Shown here: positions 17,421 to 27,149 of the stretch, piece by piece | Layout: each line of letters begins with the position of its first letter | Position numbering within the stretch: the first letter of the stretch is position 1 | NCBI RefSeq assembly: GCF_021590045.1 | Contig: NZ_CP062221.1 | Span: forward strand, 3,534,001-3,598,000 | Length of the DNA stretch: 64,000 nucleotides | Source: Cellulomonas palmilytica | GTDB taxonomy: Bacteria > Actinomycetota > Actinomycetes > Actinomycetales > Cellulomonadaceae | Direction of reading: 5' to 3' | Translations under genes and position numbers: made by a program | Notes under the pieces: generated by a model | Databases searched by the model: none | Seen by the model: the letters and a program-made list of their open reading frames with translations, nothing else | What the model was told of the DNA's origin: nothing

Positions 17421-18979
17421 CGGCCCATCCTCCCACCGCGACCGGCCGGACCGGCCGAGCGCGCGGTCGTCGCGCGGCCGGTGGCGAGCAGCGCGCGCAC
17501 GGTCTCGGGCAGCGCGAGCGCGATCCCGCGCGCCGTGACGGGGCCGTCGGGGTTCGCGGTGCGTGCCGCGCGCCCGTGCACGAGCGCCGCCGCGGCCGCG
17601 AGGGCCGCCGTGAGCGACGGGTCGTCGACGACGTCCGCGGCGCGGGCCGCGAGCATCGCGCCCAGCAGCCCGGCGAGCACGTCGCCCGCGCCCGCGGTCG
17701 CGAGCCACGCGGGCGCGTCGGCCTGCGCGTACGTGGCGCCCCCGGGTCCGACGACGAGCGTCACGTGGCCCTTGAGCAGCACGGTCGCGCCGGTGAGCTC
17801 GTGCGCGAGCCGCGCGTGGTGCAGCGGGTGCGCCTCGACGTGCGCGCGGTCGACGCGGTGCCCGCGGTCGGTGAGCAGCCGCGCGAGCTCGCCCGCGTGC
17901 GGCGTGAGCACGACGTGCGCGGGCACGTGCGGCGGGAGCAGCTCGAGCGCCCCGGCGTCCACGACCGCGGGCTCGCCGCGGTTCACCACGCCCTCGAAGG
18001 CGTGCTCGATGCGCCGTCGCTGCGCCGCGTCGTCGGGCGACACCCCCGGTCCGAACACCCACGCCTGCACGCGGCCCGGCCCGACGACCACCTCGGGCCG
18101 CCGCGCGACGACGAGGTCCGCGACGTCGCCCAGGTACCGCACCATCCCCACGCCCGCGAGCACCGCGGCCGAGGTCGCGAGCACCGCGGCACCCGGGTAC
18201 CGGCGTGCGCCCGCGACGACGCCGACGACGCCGCGCGAGTACTTGTGCGCAGCCGGGGTCGGGACCGGCCACAGCTCGGCCGCGTCGTGGTCCTCGAGGC
18301 GGGCGACCGCGGGAGGGTCCGGCAGGTCGAGCCCGATGTCGACGACCTCGACCTCGCCCGCGAGCGCCGTCGCGGGCGGCAGCAGCAGCCCGGGCTTGGG
18401 GGCGCCGAACGTCACGGTCCGGTCGGCGCGCAGCACGGTCCCCGCCGCGGACCCGTCGTCGACGCCGATCCCCGAGGGCGTGTCGACCGCGACGACGACC
18501 GGGACCGCGGGCGCACGCTCGTCGTCCGCGGACAGCCGCGCGACGAGCGCCCCCGCGACGCCCGTCAGGCCACCGGGGCGTGCGCCGATGCCGAGGACCC
18601 CGTCGAGCACCACGTCCGCGCGGGCCGCGCGCGCCGCGGCCGCCTCGACGCCGTCCTCGTCGACGACGAGCACGCGCCCGCCGACCGCCAGCAGCGCCGC
18701 GCGACCCTCGTCGTGCACGCGCGGCGCGAGCGCGAGCGCCAGCACGTCCACACCCCGAGCCCGCAGGTGCGCCCCCGCGTGCAGGGCGTCGCCGCCGTTG
18801 TTCCCCGGCCCGACGAGCAGCACGACCGACCCGCCGACCACCCGGCCGCGCCGCTCGCGCAGCACGCGCGCCACCGCGCCCGCGAGCGCGAACGACGCGC
18901 GCTGCATGAGCGGCGCACCGGCCGCGAGCAGCGGCGCCTCCGCGGCGCGGACCTGCGCGGACGTCCAGGACAGCAGCAC
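17417..18979 (-). CDS. nnr: Bifunctional NAD(P)H-hydrate epimerase/dehydratase
   Basis: About 520 residues. The N-terminal epimerase half (YjeF_N) has VLLVGPGNNGGDALHAGAHL and VVAVDTPSGIGVDDG; the C-terminal ADP-dependent dehydratase half (ribokinase-like) has HKYSRGVVGVVAGARRYPGA, VLTPHAGELARLL and the catalytic loop ATAGAGDVLAGLLGAML. The enzyme repairs damaged NADH and NADPH hydrates. The GTG at 18979 (preceded by AGGA) starts right at the conserved LLSWTSAQVRAAE; an ATG at 19015 would add 12 residues. Confidence 0.94.
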   Translation of the reverse strand: MLLSWTSAQVRAAEAPLLAAGAPLMQRASFALAGAVARVLRERRGRVVGGSVVLLVGPGNNGGDALHAGAHLRARGVDVLALALAPRVHDEGRAALLAVGGRVLVVDEDGVEAAAARAARADVVLDGVLGIGARPGGLTGVAGALVARLSADDERAPAVPVVVAVDTPSGIGVDDGSAAGTVLRADRTVTFGAPKPGLLLPPATALAGEVEVVDIGLDLPDPPAVARLEDHDAAELWPVPTPAAHKYSRGVVGVVAGARRYPGAAVLATSAAVLAGVGMVRYLGDVADLVVARRPEVVVGPGRVQAWVFGPGVSPDDAAQRRRIEHAFEGVVNRGEPAVVDAGALELLPPHVPAHVVLTPHAGELARLLTDRGHRVDRAHVEAHPLHHARLAHELTGATVLLKGHVTLVVGPGGATYAQADAPAWLATAGAGDVLAGLLGAMLAARAADVVDDPSLTAALAAAAALVHGRAARTANPDGPVTARGIALALPETVRALLATGRATTARSAGPAGRGGRMGR

Positions 18980-19075
18980 CTGCCCATCCTCGCGCCCGAT
19001 CGGGGGCGGGGCCAACGAGAGCCCGGTTTGCTACGGTTCCCGGTTCGCGCCGTCACCCGCAGCGAGGAGGAACCC

Positions 19076-19528
19076 GTGGACTCCGCCCTGAGCGACCCGT
19101 CCCCCGCCGCCGTGCTGGGCGTCGTCTGCGCGGTGTGCGCCGTGGTCACCGCGGTCCTCGCGACCGTGGGCTTCCGGTGGCTCGCCGCCGCGCGCGGGGT
19201 GCAGCGCGTGCGCGTCCCCGCTCGGCAGCTGTCGTCGTCGTACGTCGGGCCGGGCACGTTCGTCGACGTCGAGTACCCCGGCCCCGACGGGAGGCCGCTG
19301 CGCACGCAGCTGTTCGTGTGGCTCGTGCGCGCTCCGGGCGTCCCGTACACGTTCGACGGCACGGTCTGGGTGGACCCGCGCAACCCGGCCGACGTGACCC
19401 CGCGCCGGCAGGGCCGCACCACCCGCGCGACGCTGACGCTGATCGTCGCGGCGATCGCGCTGGCCGCGACCGTCGGGACCGGGTTCGCCGCGCTCGTCGT
19501 GCGCTTCGGTGAGACGTTCCCCGGCTGA
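19076..19528 (+). CDS. Small two-helix membrane protein, function unknown
   Basis: A 150-residue protein from a GTG at 19076 after GCGAGGAGG. A first transmembrane helix lies at about 12-35 and a second at about 120-142. Between them is an extracytoplasmic or cytoplasmic domain with a DVEYPGPDGRPLRTQLFVW beta segment and DGTVWVDPRNPADV, resembling DUF3592-type proteins. I do not recognise a function. The gene is divergent from nnr and upstream of the LLM oxidoreductase with a 37-base gap. Confidence 0.75.
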   Translation: MDSALSDPSPAAVLGVVCAVCAVVTAVLATVGFRWLAAARGVQRVRVPARQLSSSYVGPGTFVDVEYPGPDGRPLRTQLFVWLVRAPGVPYTFDGTVWVDPRNPADVTPRRQGRTTRATLTLIVAAIALAATVGTGFAALVVRFGETFPG

Positions 19529-19565
19529 CCTGCGCCTGCCGGTGCGGCGCGGGTACGGTGCGCCC

Positions 19566-20552
19566 ATGCGCTTCGGACTCTTCATCCCCCAGGGCTGGCG
19601 GCAGGACCTCACGGGCATCGACGCCTCGGAGCACTGGGCGGTGATGAGCGGGCTCGCGCGGTACGCGGACGAGGGCGACGCGTTCGAGTCCATCTGGGTC
19701 TACGACCACTTCCACGCGGTGCCCGAGCCGAACGGCGAGGCGACGCACGAGGCGTGGAGCCTCATCAACGCGTTCGCGGCGAGCACCTCACGCGTGCGGC
19801 TCGGCCAGATGTGCACGTGCATGGCGTACCGCAACCCCGCCTACCTCGCGAAGGTCGCGACGACCGCCGACGTCATCTCGGGCGGTCGCGTCGAGATGGG
19901 CATCGGCGCCGGCTGGTACGAGCACGAGTGGCGCGCCTACGGGTACGGGTTCCCCACGGCGGGCGAGCGGATCGCGATGCTCGACGAGGGCGTGCAGATC
20001 TTCAAGCAGCTGTGGACGAACGGCGTCGCGACGTTCGCCGGCAAGCACTACCAGGTCGACGGCGCGCAGCTGTCGCCGCTGCCGCTGCAGGTCGACGGGC
20101 CGCCGCTGTGGATCGCGGGCGGCGGCGAGAAGAAGACGCTGCGGATCGCGGCCGAGCACGCGCAGTACACCAACTTCGACGGCACGCCCGAGGGGTTCGC
20201 GCACAAGTCGGCCGTGCTCGCCGAGCACTGCGCCGCGATCGGCCGCGACCTGGCCGAGATCACGCGCTCGGCCAACTACAACGCCGTCATCGGCGAGACC
20301 GAGGCGGACGTCGACGACAAGATCGCGTGGGTCGAGGAGCACTACGCGCTGACCGTGCCCGCCAAGGCGCCGGGACTCGCCGAGGACTTCCGCAACGGCC
20401 CGCTCGTCGGGACCCCCGAGCAGGTCGTCGAGAAGCTCACCGCGCTGCGCGGGCTCGGCCTCGAGTACGCCATCACGTACTTCGCGGACGCCGCGTACGA
20501 CCGCTCGAGCATCGAGCTGTTCGCCGACCAGGTGGTCCCGGAGCTGCGCTGA
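19566..20552 (+). CDS. LLM-class F420-dependent oxidoreductase
   Basis: A 328-residue luciferase-like (TIM barrel) protein. MRFGLFIPQGWRQDL, ESIWVYDHFHAVP, RVRLGQMCTCMAYRNPAYLAK and MGIGAGWYEHEWRAYGYGF are typical of the F420-dependent branch, as are PLWIAGGGEKKTLRIAAEHA and VGTPEQVVEKL. The substrate is unknown. F420 use is inferred from the subfamily pattern and from actinobacterial background. Confidence 0.9.
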   Translation: MRFGLFIPQGWRQDLTGIDASEHWAVMSGLARYADEGDAFESIWVYDHFHAVPEPNGEATHEAWSLINAFAASTSRVRLGQMCTCMAYRNPAYLAKVATTADVISGGRVEMGIGAGWYEHEWRAYGYGFPTAGERIAMLDEGVQIFKQLWTNGVATFAGKHYQVDGAQLSPLPLQVDGPPLWIAGGGEKKTLRIAAEHAQYTNFDGTPEGFAHKSAVLAEHCAAIGRDLAEITRSANYNAVIGETEADVDDKIAWVEEHYALTVPAKAPGLAEDFRNGPLVGTPEQVVEKLTALRGLGLEYAITYFADAAYDRSSIELFADQVVPELR

Positions 20553-20778
20553 ACGTCGCCCGACCTCACCCGGCGGTACCGCACGCACACGGGTGGCGGT
20601 CGGGACGTCCGGGCTCGCCCGACCGGGTGACGCACCTCGCCGCTAGTCGGACGGCGCGGGCGGTACCGGGGCAACTCGCGCGGTTCGACCGGGTGACCCC
20701 CTGCAAAAGGGCATCTTACCTGCGGGATTCTCGCGCGGGGCGAGGCAGACCTCGTCCTCCAGCGACCGAAGGATCCGC

Positions 20779-22155
20779 ATGACTCAGGCCCGTACCCGCA
20801 CGCGACTCGCCGTCGCGCTCGCCACGCTCCCCGCGCTCGCCGTCGGCTCCCTGCTCGTCGCCGCCCCCGCGTCCGCCGCGACCGGCTCGATCGTCGGCAA
20901 GGTCGTCCTGCCCTCGGGTGTCGAGGCGCCGTACAAGCTCGCGGTCGCGTGGGCGCCCGGCGCGAAGGGCGCCGACTTCGCCGAGACGACGGAGGTCGAC
21001 GAGGCCGGCGACTTCAAGTTCGACGAGCTCGTCGCCGGCAAGTCGTACCAGGTCAGCATCATCGACTTCCAGGGCAAGGTGGCCACCGGCTACTACGCCG
21101 GGTCGTCGAAGTACGTCGCGACGTCCGCCGAGGCGACCGCCGTGAAGACCGGCTCGAAGATCACGGTCCGCCCGGTCAAGGCGGCGGGGCCCACGACCGT
21201 CCGCGTCATCGCGCCGTACCTCTCGGAGCCGCCGAGCTGGTGGTACGACCACTCGGGTCCGTACCTGGTCGAGCCCGGCACCGCGCGGTTCTCCGGGTAC
21301 GCGGGGTCGTACGGCGAGATGCCCACGGCGGCGTCCTCGGCGTTCGGCGTCACGAAGCCGGGCAGCGCCTCGTTCGACCGTCCCGCGGAGAGCGGCAGCA
21401 CCGTCCAGATGTCGCTCCCGACGGGCGGCCTGTTCCCGGGCGCGAGCTACACCCTCTCGTTCCCGCACTACGACGAGGAGGGGTCGAACGACCAGTTCCT
21501 CAACGCCTACTACTACGGCGGCACCAAGCGCGTCGTGACGAAGAACCTCGCGGCCGCCGGCACGTTCAAGGCGGGCGCCTCGACCGCGGACATCTACGTC
21601 TTCGGCGCGAAGGCGACCACGGCGGTCGGCATCACGGGCACCGCCAAGGTCGGCGCGACGCTGAAGGTCAAGGCCGCGACGTGGTCGCTCGCCGGCACGA
21701 CGAGCTACCAGTGGCTGCGTGACGGCAAGGAGATCTCGGGCGCGACGGCCTCGTCGTACAAGCTCACGGCCGCGGACCTGCGCACGAAGATCTCGGTCAA
21801 GGCGACGCACCGTCCGACGATCGCGGGCAACGCGTACGGCTTCTCGACGTCGACGAAGACCGCCGCGGTGATGGCGGGCAACGCGCCCGTCGCGAAGGCG
21901 CTGCCGGCCATCACGGGGACGACGAAGGTCGGCAAGACGCTCACCGCGTCGCGCGGCACCTGGGACTCCTCGGGTCTGACGTTCACGTACCAGTGGCTGC
22001 GCAACGGCACGGCCATCTCGGGCGCGACGAAGAACACCTACGTGCTCACCTCGTCGGACGCCGGCAAGAAGCTCTCGGTCAAGGTCACGGCCAAGCGCGA
22101 CGGCTACCTCGCGGGCACTGCGACGTCGAAGCAGACCGCCGCGATCTCCCGCTGA
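20779..22155 (+). CDS. Secreted protein with two Ig-like repeats
   Basis: A 458-residue exported protein. The signal peptide is within residues 1-33, with a cleavage-like APASAA before TGSIVGKVVLPSG. The first domain (about 35-105) looks like a carboxypeptidase-regulatory-like beta sandwich (GKVVLPSGVEAPYKLAVAW, SYQVSIIDFQG). The C-terminus carries two similar modules, TGTAKVGATLKVKAATW...YQWLRDGKEISGATASSY and TGTTKVGKTLTASRGTW...YQWLRNGTAISGATKNTY, common in actinobacterial secreted proteins. No catalytic domain or sortase motif is visible. A 226-base gap precedes the gene; I see no clear promoter in it. Confidence 0.85.
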   Translation: MTQARTRTRLAVALATLPALAVGSLLVAAPASAATGSIVGKVVLPSGVEAPYKLAVAWAPGAKGADFAETTEVDEAGDFKFDELVAGKSYQVSIIDFQGKVATGYYAGSSKYVATSAEATAVKTGSKITVRPVKAAGPTTVRVIAPYLSEPPSWWYDHSGPYLVEPGTARFSGYAGSYGEMPTAASSAFGVTKPGSASFDRPAESGSTVQMSLPTGGLFPGASYTLSFPHYDEEGSNDQFLNAYYYGGTKRVVTKNLAAAGTFKAGASTADIYVFGAKATTAVGITGTAKVGATLKVKAATWSLAGTTSYQWLRDGKEISGATASSYKLTAADLRTKISVKATHRPTIAGNAYGFSTSTKTAAVMAGNAPVAKALPAITGTTKVGKTLTASRGTWDSSGLTFTYQWLRNGTAISGATKNTYVLTSSDAGKKLSVKVTAKRDGYLAGTATSKQTAAISR

Positions 22156-22172
22156 TCGCACGCGCTGCTCCC

Positions 22173-22204
22173 GGGCCCGTCACCGCTTCGGCGGTGGCGG
22201 GCCC
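22173..22204 (+). terminator. UUCG-loop hairpin after the secreted-protein gene
   Basis: GGGCCCGTCACCGC-TTCG-GCGGTGGCGGGCCC, a 14-bp stem with one G-T wobble and a stable UUCG tetraloop, 18 bases after the stop codon. Confidence 0.8.
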
Positions 22205-22246
22205 TCGCGCGTCGCGGGGCCGCGGCCAGGCACTAGGTTCGGCGCC

Positions 22247-24466
22247 GTGACCATCGAGACGCGCGACTGGCCAGGTGCGGTCGACCGACCGCGGCCACCC
22301 CGCCGCGCCGAGGTCGCCGCGCTGCTCGCCGACGCGCACACCGAGGCGGCCCGGGCCACGGCGCTCGTCGGGCACGTCGACGACGCCCGCGCCGCCGTCG
22401 TGGGGGCGTTCGAGGCGATGCGCGCCCGCCGCGCCGAGGCGGACCTCGCGCGCGTCGGCGTCGAGCGCGTGCGGGACGTGACCGAGGGGCGGCTCTCGCT
22501 CGACGGGCTCGCCGCCCACGGGCTCCGCACCGTCGCGGACGTGCTGCGCGTGGGCACGCACGGCCTGCAGGCCGTGCCGGGCATCGGCCCGCAGTCCGCC
22601 GCGCGGATCGTCGCCGCGGCGGACCAGATCGCCCGCGCGGCGCGCGAGAGCGTGCAGCTGCGCATCGACGTCGACCCGTCCGACCGCCTCGCGACCGAGC
22701 TGCTGCGCGCGGTCCGCCGGTGGGAGGAGCTCGTCGCGGACGAGGCGCTCGTCCCGCGGTTGCGGGCCTTCGCGGCGGACGTCGCGCGCGAGGCGGCGGT
22801 CGCCGCACCGGCCGCAGCGGGGTCGTGGCGGCGGCTGTTCATGGGCGGAGCCCGCAAGGCAGCGGCCGACGAGGCCGTCGCCCGGGTCTCCGGGCTCGTC
22901 GCCTGGGCGAGGGAGACGGGGCTCGAGCGCACGGCCGCACGGGTCGCCGACGCGACGCGGCACGTGGTGCCACCACCCGCGCTGTGGGCGGACTTCGAGC
23001 GGCGCTCCGCCACGTACTACGCGCTGCTCGCACCGCTCGTCGACCTGCGCGAGGACGTCGCCGCGGCCACCGGGTTCCTGCCCTCGCAGATCGTCGAGCG
23101 CATCGAGGCGCAGCGCCTCGACGAGTCGCTGCTGCACGCGTCCCTGCGCGGGTACCAGGCGTTCGGCGCGCGGTTCGCGCTCGTGCAGCGGCGCGTGATC
23201 ATCGGCGACGAGATGGGCCTGGGCAAGACCGTGCAGGCGATCGCCGCCGCGGCGCACCTCGTCGCGGGCGGTGCCACGCACGTGCTCGTCGTCGCGCCCG
23301 CGTCCGTGGTCCACAGCTGGGTGCGCGAGCTCGCCACGCACAGCGCGCTGACGGCGCTCCTGCTGCACGGCGACCAGCGCGACGCGGCCGCGGCGCACTG
23401 GCTCGCGCACGGCGGCGTCGCCGTCACGACGTTCAGCACGCTGCGCCGGCTCACGCTCGACGACGCGGCACCCGCCCTGCTCGTCGTCGACGAGGCGCAC
23501 TTCGTGAAGAACCCCGACGCCAAGCGCAGCCGGGCGGTCGCGCGCCTCGCCGAGCGGTCGCAGCGCGTGCTGTTCCTCACCGGGACGCCCATGGAGCACA
23601 CGGTCGACGAGTTCTGCGCGCTCGTGCGCTACCTGCAGCCCGAGCTCGCGGACACGATCGACCCGGCCGCAGGCGTCGCCGGCGCGGACGCGTTCCGGTC
23701 CGCCGTCGCGCCCGTCTACCTGCGCCGCAACCTCGACGACGTGCTGGGCGAGCTGCCCCCGCTCGTCCAGGTCGACGAGTGGGAGGAGCTCGGCGCGGTC
23801 GACGGCGCCGCCTACCGCGCCGCGGTCGAGGCGGGGAGCTTCGCGGCGATGCGCCGCGCCGCGTTCGTCTCCGGCGACCCCCGCGAGTGCGCGAAGCTCG
23901 AGCGCCTGCTGGAGATCTGCGCCGAGGCCCGCGCGAACGGCGCCAAGGTCGTCGTGTTCTCGTGGTTCCGCGAGGTCCTCGACGTCGTGCACGCCGCACT
24001 GGCGCCCACGACACCGACGTTCGGGCCGCTCACCGGCTCCACGACCCCGGCCGCGCGCCAGCGGCTCGTCGACGACTTCACCGCCTCGCCCGAGCCCGCG
24101 GTGCTGGTCGCCCAGGTCCGGGCCGGCGGCGTCGGCCTCAACATCCAGGCCGCGTCCGTCGTCGTGCTGTGCGAGCCGCAGGTCTCCCCCGCGCTCGAGG
24201 CCCAGGCCATCGCGCGCGCCCACCGCATGGGCCAGGTCCGCGCGGTGCGCGTGCACCGCCTGCTCGTCGAGGACACCGTCGACCAGCGCCTGCTCGAGAC
24301 CCTGGAGACCAAGCGCGGCGTGTTCGACGCGTACGTGCGCGAGTCCGAGCTCACCGAGGCCGCCGCCGCGGCCGTCGACGTCTCCGCCCCGCACCTGGCC
24401 CGCGCGATCATCGCCGACGAGCAGGCCCGCCTCGCGGCCCGTCGTCCGGACGCGATCGCCACCTGA
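22247..24466 (+). CDS. SNF2-family DNA helicase/translocase
   Basis: A 739-residue protein from a GTG at 22247. An N-terminal region of about 300 residues includes a helix-hairpin-helix-like stretch (GLQAVPGIGPQSAARIVAAADQ). The helicase core follows: motif I DEMGLGKTVQAI (about 321), motif II VVDEAHFVKN (about 415), motif III LFLTGTPMEHT, motif V VAQVRAGGVGLNIQAAS and motif VI QAIARAHRMGQVRAV. SNF2 proteins translocate on double-stranded DNA and remodel protein-DNA complexes. It is a single gene with no methylase or nuclease partner, so a phage-defence role (as in DISARM) is not supported; repair or transcription recycling is possible. Confidence 0.9.
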   Translation: MTIETRDWPGAVDRPRPPRRAEVAALLADAHTEAARATALVGHVDDARAAVVGAFEAMRARRAEADLARVGVERVRDVTEGRLSLDGLAAHGLRTVADVLRVGTHGLQAVPGIGPQSAARIVAAADQIARAARESVQLRIDVDPSDRLATELLRAVRRWEELVADEALVPRLRAFAADVAREAAVAAPAAAGSWRRLFMGGARKAAADEAVARVSGLVAWARETGLERTAARVADATRHVVPPPALWADFERRSATYYALLAPLVDLREDVAAATGFLPSQIVERIEAQRLDESLLHASLRGYQAFGARFALVQRRVIIGDEMGLGKTVQAIAAAAHLVAGGATHVLVVAPASVVHSWVRELATHSALTALLLHGDQRDAAAAHWLAHGGVAVTTFSTLRRLTLDDAAPALLVVDEAHFVKNPDAKRSRAVARLAERSQRVLFLTGTPMEHTVDEFCALVRYLQPELADTIDPAAGVAGADAFRSAVAPVYLRRNLDDVLGELPPLVQVDEWEELGAVDGAAYRAAVEAGSFAAMRRAAFVSGDPRECAKLERLLEICAEARANGAKVVVFSWFREVLDVVHAALAPTTPTFGPLTGSTTPAARQRLVDDFTASPEPAVLVAQVRAGGVGLNIQAASVVVLCEPQVSPALEAQAIARAHRMGQVRAVRVHRLLVEDTVDQRLLETLETKRGVFDAYVRESELTEAAAAAVDVSAPHLARAIIADEQARLAARRPDAIAT

Positions 24467-24494
24467 CGCCGTCCGGTCGCCCGGAAGGGTCGCC

Positions 24495-24848
24495 CTAGTC
24501 ACGCTCCGCGACGACCATCGCCGAGGCGATGCCCGCGTCGTGGGAGATCGACAGGTGCCAGCGGGTGACGCCGAGCTCGGCGGCCCGGGCGAGCACCGTG
24601 CCGGTCACCTCGACGACCGGCTGCGCGCCGACGACGCGGCGCACGGTCGCGTCCTGCCAGGACATCCCCGGCGGCGCGCCGAGGGCCTTGGCGATGGCCT
24701 CCTTCGCGGCGAACCGCGCCGCGAGCGACGTCTCGGGCATGACGCGCTCGTCGGGCGTGAACAGCCTTTCACGCAGCGCCGGGACGCGGTGCAGGGTCGC
24801 GACGAACCGCGCGACGTCGACGACGTCGATGCCGACCCCGACGATCAC
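24495..24848 (-). CDS. acpS: Holo-[acyl-carrier-protein] synthase
   Basis: A 117-residue protein from a GTG at 24848 overlapping the upstream gene (GTGA). [14 protein letters not shown] contains the metal-binding Asp, and [15 protein letters not shown] is the signature with the second metal ligand (Glu) and catalytic lysine. It transfers 4'-phosphopantetheine to acyl carrier protein. In related genomes it lies near glmS and nnr, as here. Confidence 0.95.
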   Translation of the reverse strand: MIVGVGIDVVDVARFVATLHRVPALRERLFTPDERVMPETSLAARFAAKEAIAKALGAPPGMSWQDATVRRVVGAQPVVEVTGTVLARAAELGVTRWHLSISHDAGIASAMVVAERD

Positions 24849-25180
24849 GGCTGCGGCTCCAGGTCCTGCTCCTCGACCAGGTGCCGCCAGCGCAGCCACT
24901 TGTGCTCGACGGCCTCGTCGAGGTCCACGCCGAGCCGGTGCGCGACGATCATGAGCATCCCGAGCACGTCCGCGACCTCGTCGCGCAGCGCGTCCGCGAG
25001 CTCGGCGGGCTCACCCTGGTGGCGTGAGCGGCCGGTCGCCGCGAGGTAGGCGCGCGTCAGCTCGCCGACCTCCTCGCCGAGCTTGAGGACCGCCCAGTCG
25101 TCGGTGCGCTCGATGCCGTGCAGCCGCGCGTAGACGCGGCTGATCGTCTCGACCTCACGCTGCGCGTCGGCGAGCTCCAC
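24845..25180 (-). CDS. MazG-like nucleotide pyrophosphohydrolase
   Basis: A 111-residue all-alpha protein with the MazG metal-site pattern [16 protein letters not shown] (ExxE) and [16 protein letters not shown] (ExxxD). Single-domain MazG-like enzymes hydrolyse non-canonical or surplus NTPs to NMP and pyrophosphate. It is coupled to acpS (GTGA overlap) and starts 3 bases after the glmS stop, so glmS-mazG-acpS is one operon. Confidence 0.88.
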   Translation of the reverse strand: MELADAQREVETISRVYARLHGIERTDDWAVLKLGEEVGELTRAYLAATGRSRHQGEPAELADALRDEVADVLGMLMIVAHRLGVDLDEAVEHKWLRWRHLVEEQDLEPQP

Positions 25181-25183
25181 CGG

Positions 25184-27040
25184 TCACTCGACCGTGACGG
25201 ACTTGGCGAGGTTGCGCGGCTGGTCGACGTCGAGGCCCTTGGCGGTCGCGAGCTCGCACGCGAACACCTGCAGCGGCACGACCGCGAGCAGCGGCGCGAG
25301 CAGCGTGGGCGTCTGCGGCACGTAGAACACCTCGTCCGCGAACGGGCGCACCGCCTCGTCGCCGTCCTCGGCGATCACGAGCGTGCGGGCGCCGCGCGCG
25401 CGGATCTCCTGGATGTTCGAGACGACCTTGGAGTGCAGCGAGTGCCGGCCGCGCGGGGACGGGACGACGACGAACACGGGCTGGCCGGGCTCGATGAGCG
25501 CGATCGGCCCGTGCTTGAGCTCGCCCGCGGCGAAGCCCTCCGCGTGGATGTACGCGAGCTCCTTGAGCTTGAGCGCGCCCTCCATCGCGACGGGGAACCC
25601 GACGTGCCGGCCGAGGAACAGCACCGACTGCGTGTCCGCCATCCAGCGCGCGATCTCACGCACGCGACCCGCGCGGTCGAGGACCTGCTGGATCTTGTCC
25701 GGGATGGCACGCAGCTCGTCGAGCGTGCGCGCGACCTCGTCGGCGTACATGTTGCCGCGCAGCTGCGCGAGGTACAGGCCGAGCAGGTAGGCGGCGGTGA
25801 TCTGCGCGAGGAACGCCTTGGTGGAGGCGACCGCGATCTCCGGACCCGCGTGCGTGTAGAGCACCGCGTCGGACTCGCGCGGGATGGTCGAGCCGTGCGT
25901 GTTGACGATCGCGAGGACCTTCGCACCCTGCTCGCGCGCGTGCCGCACGGCCATGAGCGTGTCCATGGTCTCGCCGGACTGCGACACGGCGACCACCAGC
26001 GTGCGCTCGTTCACGACCGGGTCGCGGTAGCGGAACTCGTGCGCGAGCTCGACCTCGACGGGGATGCGGCACCAGTGCTCGATCGCGTACTTCGCGACGT
26101 GCCCCGCGTACGCGGCGGTGCCGCACGCGACGACGACGATCTTGTCGACCGAGCGCAGCACCGACTCGTCGATGCGCACCTCGTCGAGCACCAGGCGGCC
26201 GCTGACGTCCGTGCGGCCGAGCAGCGTGTCCGCGACCGCGTGCGGCTGGTCGTGGATCTCCTTGTCCATGAAGGAGCGGAAGCCGCCCTTCTCCGCGGCG
26301 GCCGCGTCCCAGTCGACCGTGTAGCGGCGCGCGTCGGCGGGAGCGCCGTCGAAGTCGGTGACGCTCACCGAGGTCGGCGTGATCGTCACGACCTGGTCCT
26401 GGCCCAGCTCGAGCGCCTCGCGCGAGTGCGCGATGAACGCCGCGACGTCCGAGCCGAGGAAGTTCTCCCCCTCGCCCAGCCCGACGACGAGCGGCGAGTC
26501 GTGCCGCGCGCCGACGACCGTGTCCGGCACGTCGGCGTGCACGGCCAGCAGCGTGAACGTGCCCTCGAGCGCGCGCGCGACGCGACCCATCGCGGTCGTC
26601 AGGTCGCGGGTCTCGCGGTAGGCGCGCGCGAGCAGGTGCGCGACGACCTCGGTGTCGGTCTCCGAGGCGAACTCGACGCCGTCCGCGACGAGCTGCGCCT
26701 TGAGCACGGCGAAGTTCTCGACGATGCCGTTGTGGATCACCGCGAGGTCGCCCGCGACGTGCGGGTGCGCGTTGACGTCCGTCGGACCGCCGTGCGTGGC
26801 CCAGCGCGTGTGGCCGATCGCGGCGGTCGCGTCGGGCAGCGGGTGCGCGTCGATCTCCTCGACGAGGTTGGCGAGCTTGCCGGCCTTCTTGGCGGTCGCG
26901 AGCGCACCCGACGTGCCGACGAGCGCGACGCCCGCGGAGTCGTACCCGCGGTACTCGAGCCGCCGCAGGCCCTCGATCACGACGTCGAGGGGGCGGGCGC
27001 TGGCGACCGGGCTACCGACGTAGCCGACGATTCCACACAT
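25184..27040 (-). CDS. glmS: Glutamine-fructose-6-phosphate aminotransferase
   Basis: A 618-residue protein. [10 protein letters not shown] has the catalytic Cys after Met removal; [16 protein letters not shown] and [10 protein letters not shown] belong to the glutaminase domain. The C-terminal half has two SIS domains ([60 protein letters not shown]) and ends [15 protein letters not shown]. It makes glucosamine-6-phosphate for peptidoglycan and mycothiol, upstream of GlmM which is encoded 2.7 kb away. No glmS ribozyme-like element is visible in the 109-base gap to coaA. Confidence 0.97.
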   Translation of the reverse strand: MCGIVGYVGSPVASARPLDVVIEGLRRLEYRGYDSAGVALVGTSGALATAKKAGKLANLVEEIDAHPLPDATAAIGHTRWATHGGPTDVNAHPHVAGDLAVIHNGIVENFAVLKAQLVADGVEFASETDTEVVAHLLARAYRETRDLTTAMGRVARALEGTFTLLAVHADVPDTVVGARHDSPLVVGLGEGENFLGSDVAAFIAHSREALELGQDQVVTITPTSVSVTDFDGAPADARRYTVDWDAAAAEKGGFRSFMDKEIHDQPHAVADTLLGRTDVSGRLVLDEVRIDESVLRSVDKIVVVACGTAAYAGHVAKYAIEHWCRIPVEVELAHEFRYRDPVVNERTLVVAVSQSGETMDTLMAVRHAREQGAKVLAIVNTHGSTIPRESDAVLYTHAGPEIAVASTKAFLAQITAAYLLGLYLAQLRGNMYADEVARTLDELRAIPDKIQQVLDRAGRVREIARWMADTQSVLFLGRHVGFPVAMEGALKLKELAYIHAEGFAAGELKHGPIALIEPGQPVFVVVPSPRGRHSLHSKVVSNIQEIRARGARTLVIAEDGDEAVRPFADEVFYVPQTPTLLAPLLAVVPLQVFACELATAKGLDVDQPRNLAKSVTVE

Positions 27041-27149
27041 GCCGGCGAGTCTATCCGCCGCCCCGTGCGCGACCGGTGGCGCGGCAGGTCGCCCACGTCA
27101 CGTCGCCGCCCGTCACGTCCCTGCTCGCCGCGTCCGGCACAATCGGTGT

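Noticed and set aside
22247..24466. Phage-defence system around the SNF2 helicase
   Set aside because: Neighbours are a secreted Ig-like protein and acpS-mazG-glmS; no methylase, PLD nuclease or DUF1998 partner, so DISARM-like or similar systems are not supported.
24845..25180. MazG-like protein as part of a MazEF toxin system
   Set aside because: The ExxE/ExxxD pattern is a nucleotide pyrophosphohydrolase, and it is embedded in a housekeeping operon with acpS and glmS.
27041..27149. glmS ribozyme or riboswitch upstream of glmS
   Set aside because: Only 109 bases shared with the divergent coaA start, and no ribozyme core pattern was seen.
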